DNA of 64,000 nt, taken from contig NW_017804020.1 in NCBI RefSeq assembly GCF_001625305.1, positions 297,397 to 361,396 of the forward strand, given 5' to 3'. Below, piece after piece: positions 24,601 through 33,800 of the stretch. The position numbers were made by a program, and so were the translations under genes. The DNA comes from Branchiostoma belcheri (Eukaryota; Chordata; Leptocardii; Amphioxiformes; Branchiostomatidae). Below the pieces are notes generated by a model. It searched no databases. It was not told where the DNA came from and saw only the letters and a program-made list of their open reading frames with translations. Position 1 is the stretch's first letter, and each line of letters opens with the position of its first letter.

Positions 24601-26941
24601 TCGCAAAGCCATTTTTGCCTTTAAGGACTACACTTGGTTTGGAATGCCAGGCTAACACTCGTGAAATGGATTTAGCATGTGTATAAACTGGCTGCACACA
24701 ATGTTTAAAAATTCTACCACTAAACGTCTGTTTCTATGGTTCATTTTCATTGTCCTTTTGATTTATGATGATACGGGTATTGAAGAGATTTTGCATATAT
24801 CCTGAATAGAATTCGCCTATAGCATAAGTATACATGACATTTGTTTGGCCATACACTAAATACCACTTAGAAATGAGGACGCAAAAAAGATTCTATTGTT
24901 TACAAATGTGTTAAGCTGATGTTTATGAAATAACTGACACAGGCCAACTGGATGTGTTTGGTAGAATTTTTCCTTAAGGAAACTCAAAAGGCTAACAAAA
25001 AGATCTCCGGATTCATGTTGTGCGTAGACTTGGACTTTTGTCAAGCAACCAAAGTTCGTGCCTATGATATACTCTACAGGAATGTGTCGAACATTTATAG
25101 ATCTGTTGCTATGGACAAAACAATGTTGCGTGACATCACAACTTTTGTTGTTCAATCATGACACAGGCCCTTATACTTGTTTGTGGTGCTAAACAATTAG
25201 TATCCATAGATACAAACAAACAACAATGATTTACCTTCAATTTTGGTTAACTGAAGGAAGAATGTTGTCAAACTAAATGACTGCATGTCTAATTCTGTAC
25301 AAATCTTCTGATAAAAAACAGGTGTTGCCTGTTTCATTGTTTCAAGCGCTGATGACCTATGATAAAACAGTGTATATATGAATAGTGTGGACTTTGTGAC
25401 TGTAGTGCCACTTATAGTTTGTCATATTGAAGTAGGTATTTGTCACAAAATACGTATACTGACCCTTTCAAAAATAAATCTGTATTAAGTTTAGCTCACT
25501 AGATTATTTCAAAAGGAAGAAGAAGTTGTGACAATTAAATGAAAGGTAAAGCAGTTGTCCTCCATTCAAGCGAAACATAAAGCCTTTTCTATTCCATTGA
25601 CAGAAGAAAATGCTAGGAAATGCAACGTTGGCGACAACCTTTCTTTGGTTTATATCACAACTGAGTGGCCATGAGCTAGTGACGTCTAAACCAACTATGT
25701 GACAAAGACAGTAATACATTATTCATATCTACCCTTCACACAAGTACAGAGGGCCTGCATGGGGGGTAGTGATTACGAGTTATGCAAAATTTTCACCACC
25801 GATTACGAATAACGTTAAAATCTCAGAGCTGATTACGACTTTACGATTTGCGGCTGATGTCCTATTACGAATTACGTTGATTTTTGCGGAGGCTGCCTAT
25901 GAATTATGAAGTCTAAAAAGGCCTGATTACGCCTCATGAAAAAGAACATGCAGGCCCTCAAGTACAGTCTTGTCCCCACAAGTTATCTGAATAGCAGCTG
26001 CTCTTATCAAAAATGTCAGTCAATTATTCAGTGACAGCTTTAACTATTTTCCAGCCCAAAAAACTTCAATGGGTGGACCTGAGTTTTCACTACCAATTCA
26101 TAACAGTATTTGTCACGCCTGAAACATGAGAACATTGTTTCTATGGTGAGATTAGTGCTAGGTACCATGAAATCATTCAGAGAGTACTACCTTAAGGCGA
26201 GAACCCCTTATCTTAACAAAGCATGGTCTGACAAAGGTGGTTTATCCGGTGTGGATACAAAAGATAGTTATCATATCAAATCATAAATTGACCTGACAGT
26301 GTATGGTTGTGTGTACTACATGTTGTAGTGTCTTTAGGGCACACTGTTACCAAAATAGTTTTACATCTGGAGTTAATGCTTTAAGGGAATGTTATGACTT
26401 GCATTTGTTGCACCTCAAAGAGTCAGATCGAACTCAGACATTTTGCTTCAGTATCCCAGTATATTTTTGCACAGAAGTAGACATTCTTATGCTCTAAATC
26501 CCTCTAATACAATGCAAATTGGAGGGTGAGTTAGATTGATACACCGTGGACTGTAGAACTATTTACTTGTATTTATTGTTCAAATGGCAGTTTGACTACT
26601 ACAGATAGCAGTGAATTGCACCATAAAGTTTTATTTCACAAATATTGCCATGGTAACAAAGGGGGGCAACAATAACAAATGGCAAAAGGTTTGTGAGGGA
26701 AAGGCCAAAATTGATGAAATTTGCGGTGCAAAAGCTTGCAAATTAAGATAAATCTCTAAGAAATAAAGATATATTTTTTCTTTCCTTCTGTGAATCTGAG
26801 GATCGTAAGTATGCGCACCTGTAGTCCATATGGAATGGTGACATTGTCCGCGTTCCTTTGGGAATTCCAGTTCCTCAGTTTCTTCTGAATGTCCGGTTGG
26901 ACGTCTTTCCATGGCCGCAGTTTGCGGGTGGTCAAGGCCAT
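5694..26941 (-). CDS. WD-repeat/HEAT-like protein, WDR97/WDR87 type (14 exons)
   Basis: Exons, 5' to 3': 26941-26819, 20668-20511, 20314-20191, 19652-19479, 18847-18650, 18132-17980, 17727-17638, 17137-17024, 16547-16406, 15784-15711, 15172-15016, 10253-9960, 9627-7066, 6673-5694. All junctions are GT-AG and phases agree; total 5343 nt, about 1780 aa. The first ATG (26941) opens MALTTRKLRPWKDVQPDIQK. Exons 2-12 (residues about 42-600) are WD-repeat blades: for example SGSRDGSIRVWRL in the 17980-18132 exon and GTDKRVHIWEI in the 9960-10253 exon. A second WD stretch opens exon 13, followed by an acidic linker and HEAT-like helices. Size and order fit WDR97/WDR87, which are linked with testis and cilia/flagella in vertebrates; that role here is inference. 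The largest intron (20669-26818) is full of repeats. Divergent from the TTC41-like gene. Alternative: another large WD-HEAT protein; the exact orthologue is not settled. Confidence 0.85.
6786..6975 (-). mobile_element. tRNA-derived SINE, copy A
   Basis: Minus strand: a B-box-like GGTTTGAATCC head (about 6912-6935) then a body that reads CACGACTTTCCTCACTCC and GGGTACCTGACTTTGGTTGG. In the last intron of the WD-repeat gene. Confidence 0.65.
7066..9627 (-). CDS. Exon 13 of the WD-repeat gene: last WD blades, acidic linker, HEAT-like helices
   Basis: This 2562-nt exon carries about 854 residues, nearly half the protein. It starts with WD repeats (GKDACVKIWNTENK), then a Pro/Ser-rich stretch, a strongly acidic Glu-rich linker, and near residues 1000-1150 an alpha-helical HEAT/ARM-like block (DNA about 8420-7980) with phrases such as NAIIRRNAVRTLGALG and ALTDHDKGVQEEALNAI. 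The rest is basic then Ser/Thr/Asp-rich and probably disordered. It begins and ends in phase 1. One very large exon among many of 75-300 nt is notable and suggests intron loss or a retained ancestral block; that is inference. Confidence 0.85.
9698..9870. repeat. MITE-like repeat beside exon 9960-10253
   Basis: It starts GTTGATGAAGGTTAGACATCC and contains CAAGCAACTGGACAGATTTT and the near-inverse AAAATCTATCCAGTTGCT. Same family as 10495-10670 but in opposite orientation; together they bracket a WD exon. A further end is seen near 63490. Confidence 0.55.
10495..10670. repeat. Hairpin repeat, partner of 9698-9870
   Basis: 10497-10615 folds on itself (ATAGGTTTTGAAAACTGTCA against TGACAGTTTTCAAAACCTAT, with AGTAGCATCCACTA inside). 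The right end GGATGTCTAACCTTCATCAAC is the inverse of the start of 9698-9870. Confidence 0.6.
10690..10925. repeat. MITE-like repeat, CACCAAGGACAG family
   Basis: The ends AAACAGATAGCACCAACACTAT and the inverse ATAGTGTTGAAGCTATCTGTTT, with GCACCAAGGACAG/CTGTCCTTGGTGC inside. A second copy lies at about 19888-20085 and a fragment at about 17370-17420, all in introns of the WD-repeat gene. Confidence 0.6.
11041..11266 (+). repeat. 5' LTR of the Ty3/Gypsy-type element
   Basis: 226 bp, begins TGTAGTGATATT and ends ATAACA (TG...CA ends). By eye it is identical to 14480-14705. Preceded by the 5-bp duplication GGTAG. Confidence 0.9.
14480..14705 (+). repeat. 3' LTR of the Ty3/Gypsy-type element
   Basis: 226 bp, the same sequence as the 5' LTR by eye. 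Preceded by a purine-rich tract (AAAGAAAGGGGGA) and followed by the 5-bp duplication GGTAG. Confidence 0.9.
15290..15622. mobile_element. MITE, GGCCACACCAATT family, copy 2
   Basis: It begins TGGCCACACCAATTTAATT and ends AATTGGTGTGGCCT. The body is in the inverse orientation to the other copies (GTTGACTTCATGGCTCCTAT). In the intron between exons 15784-15711 and 15172-15016. Confidence 0.7.
16788..16990. repeat. Tandem duplication of about 120 bp
   Basis: CAGCTGTTGTTGATGGCAAC...GGGTAACC occurs twice (16790-16870 and 16911-16988) with few differences. Each unit can fold by GGGCAACCT/AGGTTGCCC-type pairs. In the intron between exons 17137-17024 and 16547-16406. Confidence 0.65.
18465..18625. 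repeat. Minisatellite, unit about 20 bp
   Basis: Seven or so imperfect units of AAATTGCACTGTATTCCGT. In the intron downstream of the 18847-18650 exon. No spacers, so it is a simple tandem repeat. Confidence 0.8.
19888..20085. repeat. Second copy of the CACCAAGGACAG-family repeat
   Basis: It shares ATTGCACTATTCCTAGCCTT, CAATCTCTTGTGG and GGAGCTATCTGTTTTCATTA with 10690-10925; the left end is shorter. Confidence 0.6.
22148..22323. mobile_element. MITE, GGCCACACCAATT family, copy 3 (shortened)
   Basis: It begins GGCCGCACCAATTGGATTTG and ends AATTGGTGTGGCCT, with the shared CACAGGCCTAGACATCCTA. Shorter than the other copies by about half, so internally deleted. Confidence 0.65.
23265..23850 (+). 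mobile_element. CR1/Jockey-like LINE 3' fragment
   Basis: In the large first intron of the WD-repeat gene. An open frame reads LERVQNQAARFCMNNYVRG, WTSLEDRRKMSRLLVCMMYK and FFPRTIAEWNSLSPS, the end of a non-LTR reverse transcriptase ORF. It is followed by a GC-rich 3' UTR and a short ACAGAT-type repeat tail (23820-23850). Only the last part of the element is present, a usual 5' truncation. Confidence 0.85.
23936..24305. mobile_element. MITE, GGCCACACCAATT family, copy 4 (best preserved)
   Basis: A 370-bp element with terminal inverted repeats of about 36 bp: AGGCCACACCAATTTAATTT at the left and its reverse complement at the right (AAATTAAATTGGTGTGGCCT). No coding frame. No clear target duplication is visible. 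Right next to the LINE fragment in the large intron. Confidence 0.75.
25750..25958. mobile_element. MITE, AGGGCCTGCA family, copy 1
   Basis: 209 bp with ends AGGGCCTGCATG and CATGCAGGCCCT, flanked by CAAGTACAG on both sides (25741-25749 and 25959-25967), a 9-bp target duplication. The body has repeated GATTACGAATTACG phrases. The inverted sister copy is at 28719-28897. Confidence 0.8.
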
Positions 26942-28607
26942 TGGCACTTCCGAAGTGGACACTCACCTTCCTCAGTTGAACAATACTTTCTTTTTTAATC
27001 GTCACATCGTGAGAGTTCTAGAACGGACAGACTCCGTTGTTGCATCACAAATACAAACCCATAAAAAGCTCCATTCTGAAAAAAAATTCCTTTCAGAGTC
27101 TCCAAAACTTGGATTGGTAGACGATGAAAAGTTGGGAGCTCTTTTTTCCCTGAGCGCTCAGTTCACCAGCCGCAGTATAGAATAACAATGGGTAAACGGA
27201 ACTGAAAATCTAAAATGTACTAATTGTCCTTATAGTAAGCGGCAACCGTTAAAACTCCCTTAGCGACCGCGTCCCTAACTTTGCACACCGGCTCAGTTCA
27301 CAGGAAGCAATTATTTAACACACGAGCAGCAGTTGCTACGTCGCAAAGTCCGACCCCCGAAAAATATCTTTTCATCGCATGTCAACGCCGTAATCTTTCA
27401 ATCATAACTCCGCCGCAAAGGCCCCCGTGCGGGACCCGGTTGTCACCGTCAGCACGTGCCAGGCGGGAGTGTTGGGAACGAGCTCTGGTCACCTGGGAAA
27501 AAGTTTGACATGACGTCACAGCTAGTGGGCGATTCCAACTTCAAGGGTAGACAGAACTTTTATAGATTTTTATATTAAACAAATTGGTAGCATATTCTTG
27601 ATATCTAAGCATGTATTGTAGTTTTAAGTAGATAAAATACTCTTATTCTTTGCTTGATATTAATTTTTCTACCGTATGAAAGTCTCTATAAATACGAGTA
27701 ACCCTACACGAATGTGTGTGTGCTTGCCAAATCAATCACGTGGTTATTTGAGCTGTTCCACACACTAAGAGGGATAAATGATAGCTAACTTATGCATTAT
27801 AATCGCTATAAATAATGCATCAGCTGATAACTGATCCTTGATACAAATAAATATTGAAAATTTCTAGAGTAAGATCAGTGTGTGGCATATAATTCCTAAG
27901 CTGCGAGTTATTATGCCGATTTTTTTAAAAATTGTCCCCCATTTTAGAATGGAAACAGCCTAATTGCAAGACTCATTGGACATTACACGAAGCGGTGCTA
28001 CGTTGCCTGGAGTTTGTGTACGAAGCGTGAAGAAGGACGTCTCTAAAGAGGGTCGTGGCGGCTGCCTGGGTGCTCGAGCGATCTTCAAGACTGTAGTGGG
28101 CTCACAAGACGTCTGGAAGAAAGGACCCACCCTTGGTGACACCGCTAGATCGACCAACCACCGTGCGTAACCCAGGTGATGTTTACAAAATGTCAGTTTC
28201 AACAACAAAACCCTCTTGATATTCTTCGTGACACATTCATATGTGTGTATTTCAAAACATTATACACGAAGCAGTACCGTTCTAATGCCTATATAAGTAG
28301 ACTGTCAACAATCGTGGACCGAACATTAGAGCTAGATTGATGCTTGTTTTTACCCGTTGGGGTGATATCAAATTCCAAAGAAAATAACAAGTGAGGTTTA
28401 AATAGGACAGGGAGGGGCACCTGGTAATGACTTGTTTAATACTTTCCCTCCGCTTTCTAATTTATCTGACTGTGTTGTCAATGGCATTATGTAGTGTCCT
28501 TCGTACAATAGTTGTGGATACAATTTATTCATGAAATACTATAAAACTTAGGTGTATTCTCCAGATTTCAGTGGTACCCTTGTTATCAGTAGTGCCACTC
28601 TTATATG

Positions 28608-28709
28608 TAGCCTGGGTTCCATCCTGGTTAGTTTACGTCTGCTCCTACAGTCGCAACCACCAACGACTGTAGGAGCGGACGTAAACTAACCAGGATGGAA
28701 CCCAGGCTA
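28608..28709. mobile_element. Near-perfect hairpin MITE, TAGCCTGG ends
   Basis: About 102 bp; the arms TAGCCTGGGTTCCATCCTGG and the reverse complement at the other end pair over about 48 bp, with a short loop near CGCAACCACCAACG. Flanked by TCTTATATG at 28599-28607 and 28710-28718. Confidence 0.8.
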
Positions 28710-28718
28710 TCTTATATG

Positions 28719-28897
28719 AGGGTCTGCATTCCCTTTTTCGTAAGGCATAATCAGGCCTTTTTAGACTTCGTAATTCGTAGGCAGCCTCCACAAAAATCAA
28801 CGTAATTCGTAATAGGACATTAGCTGCAAATCGTAAAGTCGTAGTCAGCTCAGAGACTTTAACGTAATTCGTAATCACTACCCCCATTGCAGGCCCT
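28719..28897. mobile_element. MITE, AGGGCCTGCA family, copy 2 (inverted)
   Basis: The ends AGGGTCTGCA and TGCAGGCCCT; the body is the reverse complement of 25750-25958 (for example GGCAGCCTCCACAAAAATCA). Flanked by TCTTATATG (28710-28718 and 28897-28905). It lies between the divergent gene starts. Confidence 0.8.
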
Positions 28898-29719
28898 CTT
28901 ATATGTGTAAAATACCAATAGCTTGAGGGCAACCATGCAACCAACAAGTTCAAGTGTTTTGAAAGAAAATATCTCAAGGCACGGTAACTTGTTTGCTTGT
29001 TTTCTTCTCACCTTAATGAAAATGTAAAAGGCCATCCACATCAAGATTTCCTATATTGTCAGTATGGATTCATACTAGACTTGGAAACTGACTTACAAAC
29101 ATGTAGAAAGTAAAATTGCAAGCATTAGTGTCACACCTGGCCTACTAACAAGACAAATATGGCGGTATAAAGAAATAAAGAGCAAAGTAATAGTTTGTTC
29201 ATTCCCAGTTGGGGTACCGATAAGTTCCAAGCAACAAAAGATCAAATATATCATGCCTTTCCAACCGTGACGTTCATTGTTATTAATACGTGCCTCCTTG
29301 CCTTTTCAGCATACTTACCATTGACAGATTGTAGCCCTAAGGTTAAAATTTACCCACTCTAATTGTAATACCTTATGTAGTAATGACCCTACAGAATAAG
29401 GGCTTAACTGTTAAACCTGCTAGGTCTTTGTATAATGACAATAGGGGTAAGGATTATAACTAGCTTTGTAGTCATAGGAACGAGGACAAAGTTTTTATTA
29501 TTCTGTAGACCTCTTAGATGTTTCGTGGCAGGGGTTAGGGCTCCATTTCCGTGCACTGGATTTATTTTTGGGCAGTGGCGTGGAAAGGGAAGTTTATGCG
29601 ATTTGTTCTAAGTGTTTATGTATTGCTGCAGCAGCTGGCACTCTGGAAGTGGGGTCATTGGAGTTCGTTGGACACCTGGTTATGCGCAAACACTAGACGT
29701 TGCTGTAACCAACAACAGC

Positions 29720-30881
29720 ATGCCGCCTCCACTAGTGCGCAGCATCAGCAACGTGAAGCGACAGTTCTCGTACCGCCAGCCAATCAAACCCTTCGTCAGC
29801 TCGACTTTCGTGGACTTCCAGGAGGAACGGGACTACCTCGTCAAGCGTATTTTCCCCACCCTTGACGCAATCTGCCGAGAAAGGGGCTCCAACTTTACTC
29901 CTATTGACCTGAGATGGGGGATAAACAACAACCAGGCTAACTCGGGACAAGTCATCAAACTGTGTCTGGACTACATAAACAGGTCAGTGTTACAAATACC
30001 CACCTGCAGTCTGCATTTTGCAGAGACATTTTCAATATTGCAGAAGAAAAATTAAGCAATTTTGTAGACTGAAAAAATAAGGCTACGGGTTCAATGGTGT
30101 TGGCCTCCGTTCATAATCATATGGCCAGGTACAGTTTTGCCCAGATGTGCTACACAAAAAAAAACGTACATATCTTGCTTTGAAACCCAGATAGCACAGT
30201 TACTAGGGGCTAAATTTAGTACTTTCCTTACTGTTCTTCCTATAGAAAAACTTCTAATAAGCAGAAAAGATTGTGTATTAATTTTGCAGGAAGTAGAGGA
30301 AAAATTGCAGAACAAAATTTTGACATTCTGCAATATTGCAAAACACTGAAAAAATGTATATTTCTACCCCTGCAGGTGCACGCCGTTCTTCATATGTCTA
30401 CTGGGAGACCGGTATGGCTCGCATCGCCCCGAGACCGCGGACCCGCTTCCGAAGACGTTGGAAGACCTGCCGGCCGACGCGTCCTGGATGGACAAGAACT
30501 TCGTGGTCGCGGCACAAGGCGGACACGGTTGGGTGCTACAAGAAGCGCACCAAACATGCAGTATTACAGAACTGGAAATAATACAAGCATCTTCCCTCAA
30601 CGACAATGAACACTGCTACTTCTACTTCAGAGACTCGACGAAACTCGAAGAAAGACTCGGTGACCTACCAAAAGACAAGCAAGAAGAGAAGCTACAGGAA
30701 TACGCTCCCGAGAGTGACTACGCGGAGATTCGAGTGCGAGATTTGAAGGAGAGATTGATTAACAAGGGCCTCCCTGTGAGGTACTTCAGTACAGTAGAGG
30801 AGCTGGGAAGGATGCTACTGGAGGACTGGACAAGGGTGATCGACAGCCTCTATCCACCTGTGGACGACTTCTTGGATGTTG
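29720..30881 (+). CDS. TTC41: TTC41-like exons 1-2: DUF4062-like N-terminal domain
   Basis: Exon 1 (29720-29982) holds PFVSSTFVDFQEERDYLVK and PIDLRWGINNNQANSGQ; exon 2 (30376-30881) continues after an AGG codon split by the intron with PFFICLLGDRYGSHRPE. This pattern (S-S-T-F-x-D, then LRWGI, then a LLGDRYG strand) is the signature of the N-terminal domain shared by TTC41, NPHP3, TEP1 and NWD1. In the family it is a Rossmann/TIR-like fold of unsettled activity. Just upstream of the ATG an open frame continues, so a longer N-terminus is possible but less likely. Confidence 0.85.
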
Positions 30882-33800
30882 GTAAGTAGTAATTAGTACA
30901 CGTCAAGTGTTTGGCAGATTAGCATCACATTAGGCCACAGCAAGTAAATTTTATGGATGACATCCTCCACAGACTCCAAATCTAATGCGAAAGAAAAAAA
31001 AAAACAGGCAGGCAAAAAAAAAAACAAGATTCCTACTTTTTTAAATTTTGACATCATCATAACCTTGATAAACAAGAAATGATGCCTAAATTGTGCTAAA
31101 GTTACTGCCAACTATTACAACATTGCATGAAGTCTATCTCTGTTGTACTCAATAGGCACTCTCTAGTTTTTGACATTTTGCAAAGTTTTCTAGGAGTCAG
31201 GTTAGCTGGACCAAGGCCCAGTTTACACACAGGCAAAACCCTTGTGTACAAAAATTGCGTATGTCAAATTTTTCCTGCGTGTAAAACGGTCACACTTTGC
31301 ATATGCAATTTTCGTAGAGATTTCAGACACCTCCTTGATACATGTTTTAGACATCACGAGGTAGGTTTCAGTGAACCAGTAGTTGGTTACAGTCAGATTG
31401 CCTTTTATTCCTTTCAAGTTGACCTAAAAAGATGTTTGTCAGGTAGCCAGTGGTGTTACCTACTATTTGTGCCTTTGACAACAATGTTATTTGTATGGCC
31501 TGAATGGCAAATAATAGAGTGCACAGGTGGCAAATAATAGTGCACAGGTGGCTGGTGGTACCTTCATTGTTCACTTGTTGTATCCTTGTCTGTGTTTTCT
31601 TTTCCAGCTCAGCTAATGGTTCGTTGACTCTTTCCAAGGCTGGTAAAAGGAGGCAGTCAAGCATGTCCCTTTTAAAACAGCACTTTTTTTTTGTCCTTGC
31701 CTGTATATCAAATCTGTTGCTGCGTTCATACATAGCTTTTGAAAGTTTTGAAACTTTTCCACTAGCAAGAGAGATTGATAGATTTTAAGTTTTATTCAAA
31801 CAGAAAGAAAGAAAACTGCATGAAGGAGGTATTTGGGTCAAGGCCACTTTCTTGGAGACAACCCAATGCAAAATTCCTTTATGTGCAAGCATCCAACTTT
31901 TTTGTTGGACTGTGACACTTCTGTCTGAAGATATAATTATGTATGTCTTATCATATATATTGAAGACCTTTGCATACTTTTGAAATTGCAATCTGATTTG
32001 TATTTGAGACTTGTGAGTGAGGCCAACTTGATGAGGGAAATTCAGGATATTTTGCTTCACAACATTTCCTTAGTACATTTTCTTTTGTGAACCTTTGCTA
32101 TGACTAGGTCAAACTATAGCAGCCTAGAATTTGTCGGAGTAACTACAAAGACCCCAAGCAGAGTTTCGGGCTTTTGCTCATAAACTGGCACATTAAAACT
32201 AAAAGTTACCAGACTGGTACAAAAAGAAACCCCAGTAAAAAAAGTCTAAAAACACACCAAAAGTAAGCCAAAGCCCAAACCTCTGCTTGGAGAGTACCCA
32301 AAATATGGTATGAATTCCTAGTTTTTTCCGCTCCATTTGATTAGTGTTGTCACCATTTTATAATTCTATATTGAGGGATATTTTTTTAGCTGAATTGATG
32401 AGAAATTTTGTGTTTACTACAGGTGGAGAATCGTTCAGACAGTGGGCAGCTCACGAGTCCTTTGCTGAAACTCGCCGGCGTATCTTCGTGTCGACACCAG
32501 AACTGGAGCGTCTTAACAGCCAGCTGGACGAGCACGCCCTGTCAGGAGCCGCCCAACCTTCAGCAGACGACTTCTTAACTCGCACCAGGTGTCCCGACAA
32601 CTCCTTCAGATCCAGGTGAACTCTTTTATTTCAGTTTCCTTGCATTGTATTTTCATACCATATCCTGCTGTTATTTGAAATCAAACACTTTCGGCTGTTG
32701 TCTCATTCGGGGGATCACGAATATACAAATGAGTACATGGAGAAGCACATCTCTGACATTCGTGGCAATTTTCTGGATGTACTCATTTGCATGTTTGTGA
32801 TCCTCCAAACTTTCCCATTTTTCCCAGCTTTTTCCTTTTCTTTTACTATAATGTGCTGCATTTCCTGTTTGCTCCTAAAGAACACCTAAAGCCCCTGTCA
32901 CACATTAAGAATCAGAACTTTGCAGTCTAACCAGATTTACGCTGTGCCTACCTTTCTATAAGGAGTCAAATTTGAGTTAAATTTGACTTCCAAACTCATT
33001 TATTTGACTCCCAACTATACACAGACCATCTATACTGACTTATCCCAACCACCAGCCAATTGGTAGTGTTCAGGAGGCTATGTGTGACAGGGGCTTAACC
33101 AAATATCCTGCTAAAGAAACCAGGTCTAACAGTCTACCCTGCCATTTCTTCTTCTTCAAGGACATTAAATCCTTTCCTTCTCTCTCCCTCTATCTTTTGT
33201 GTGAGCTTCAGCATGGCATGTGAGTGAAAGGTCCACGCAGTGGAAACATATTGAGGTAACATGTGTTATCTATGGATACATCTGTTGTCACTGTTCCTGT
33301 CCTACTGTATACATAGTTGTGGTCTTTTTCTTCCTTTCATCTAGTAGACTTGCTCTAGTATCACTTCATATTTCGTGGTGCTAATTAGGGGAAGCATTTT
33401 TTTTGTGTACTCATAACTGTAACCGGCAGTAGAAAATAGATTTTCCCTGCAACATGTTTCTTTTAAAAACCCTAGAAAGAATAGCTTTTGTATTTATAGT
33501 TTGTATGGGTATGAAAGCTGAATAAAAATAATGTAGTAAGAAACTACTGTAAATCACAATTTTTTTACTGTACTTTTAAGTTTTATATTCGTGATGCTTG
33601 CAGCCTGCTAACTTATCATTACCATGAACAAATATTCGTTTTTGCTGACCCTGCCGCCACCGTTAACGTACATGTACATATACATGTAGTATTCTCAGAC
33701 CGTCAACTTTTGCTATAGCTCTACCATGCAGTTGTTGACCTCTGCCCTATTTTCCAGACCTTCCTCAGCCCCAGGTTACCAGTCCATCCTGATGTTGGTA

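Larger units (their letters stand above)
26942..29719. promoter_or_regulatory. Shared 5' region of the divergent WD-repeat and TTC41-like genes
   Basis: 2.8 kb between the two start codons. The part nearest the WD-repeat gene (about 26942-27530) is richer in CpG (GGGACGCGGTCGC-like, CGCCGTAATC, CACGTGCC) and has no clear TATA box. It contains an imperfect RFX half-site pair (GTTGCTACGTCGCAA near 27331). The rest is AT-rich and holds the MITEs at 28608-28897. The TTC41-like gene may have an untranslated first exon near 28000-28172, ending CGTAACCCAG before GTGATG; this is a guess. Confidence 0.35.
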
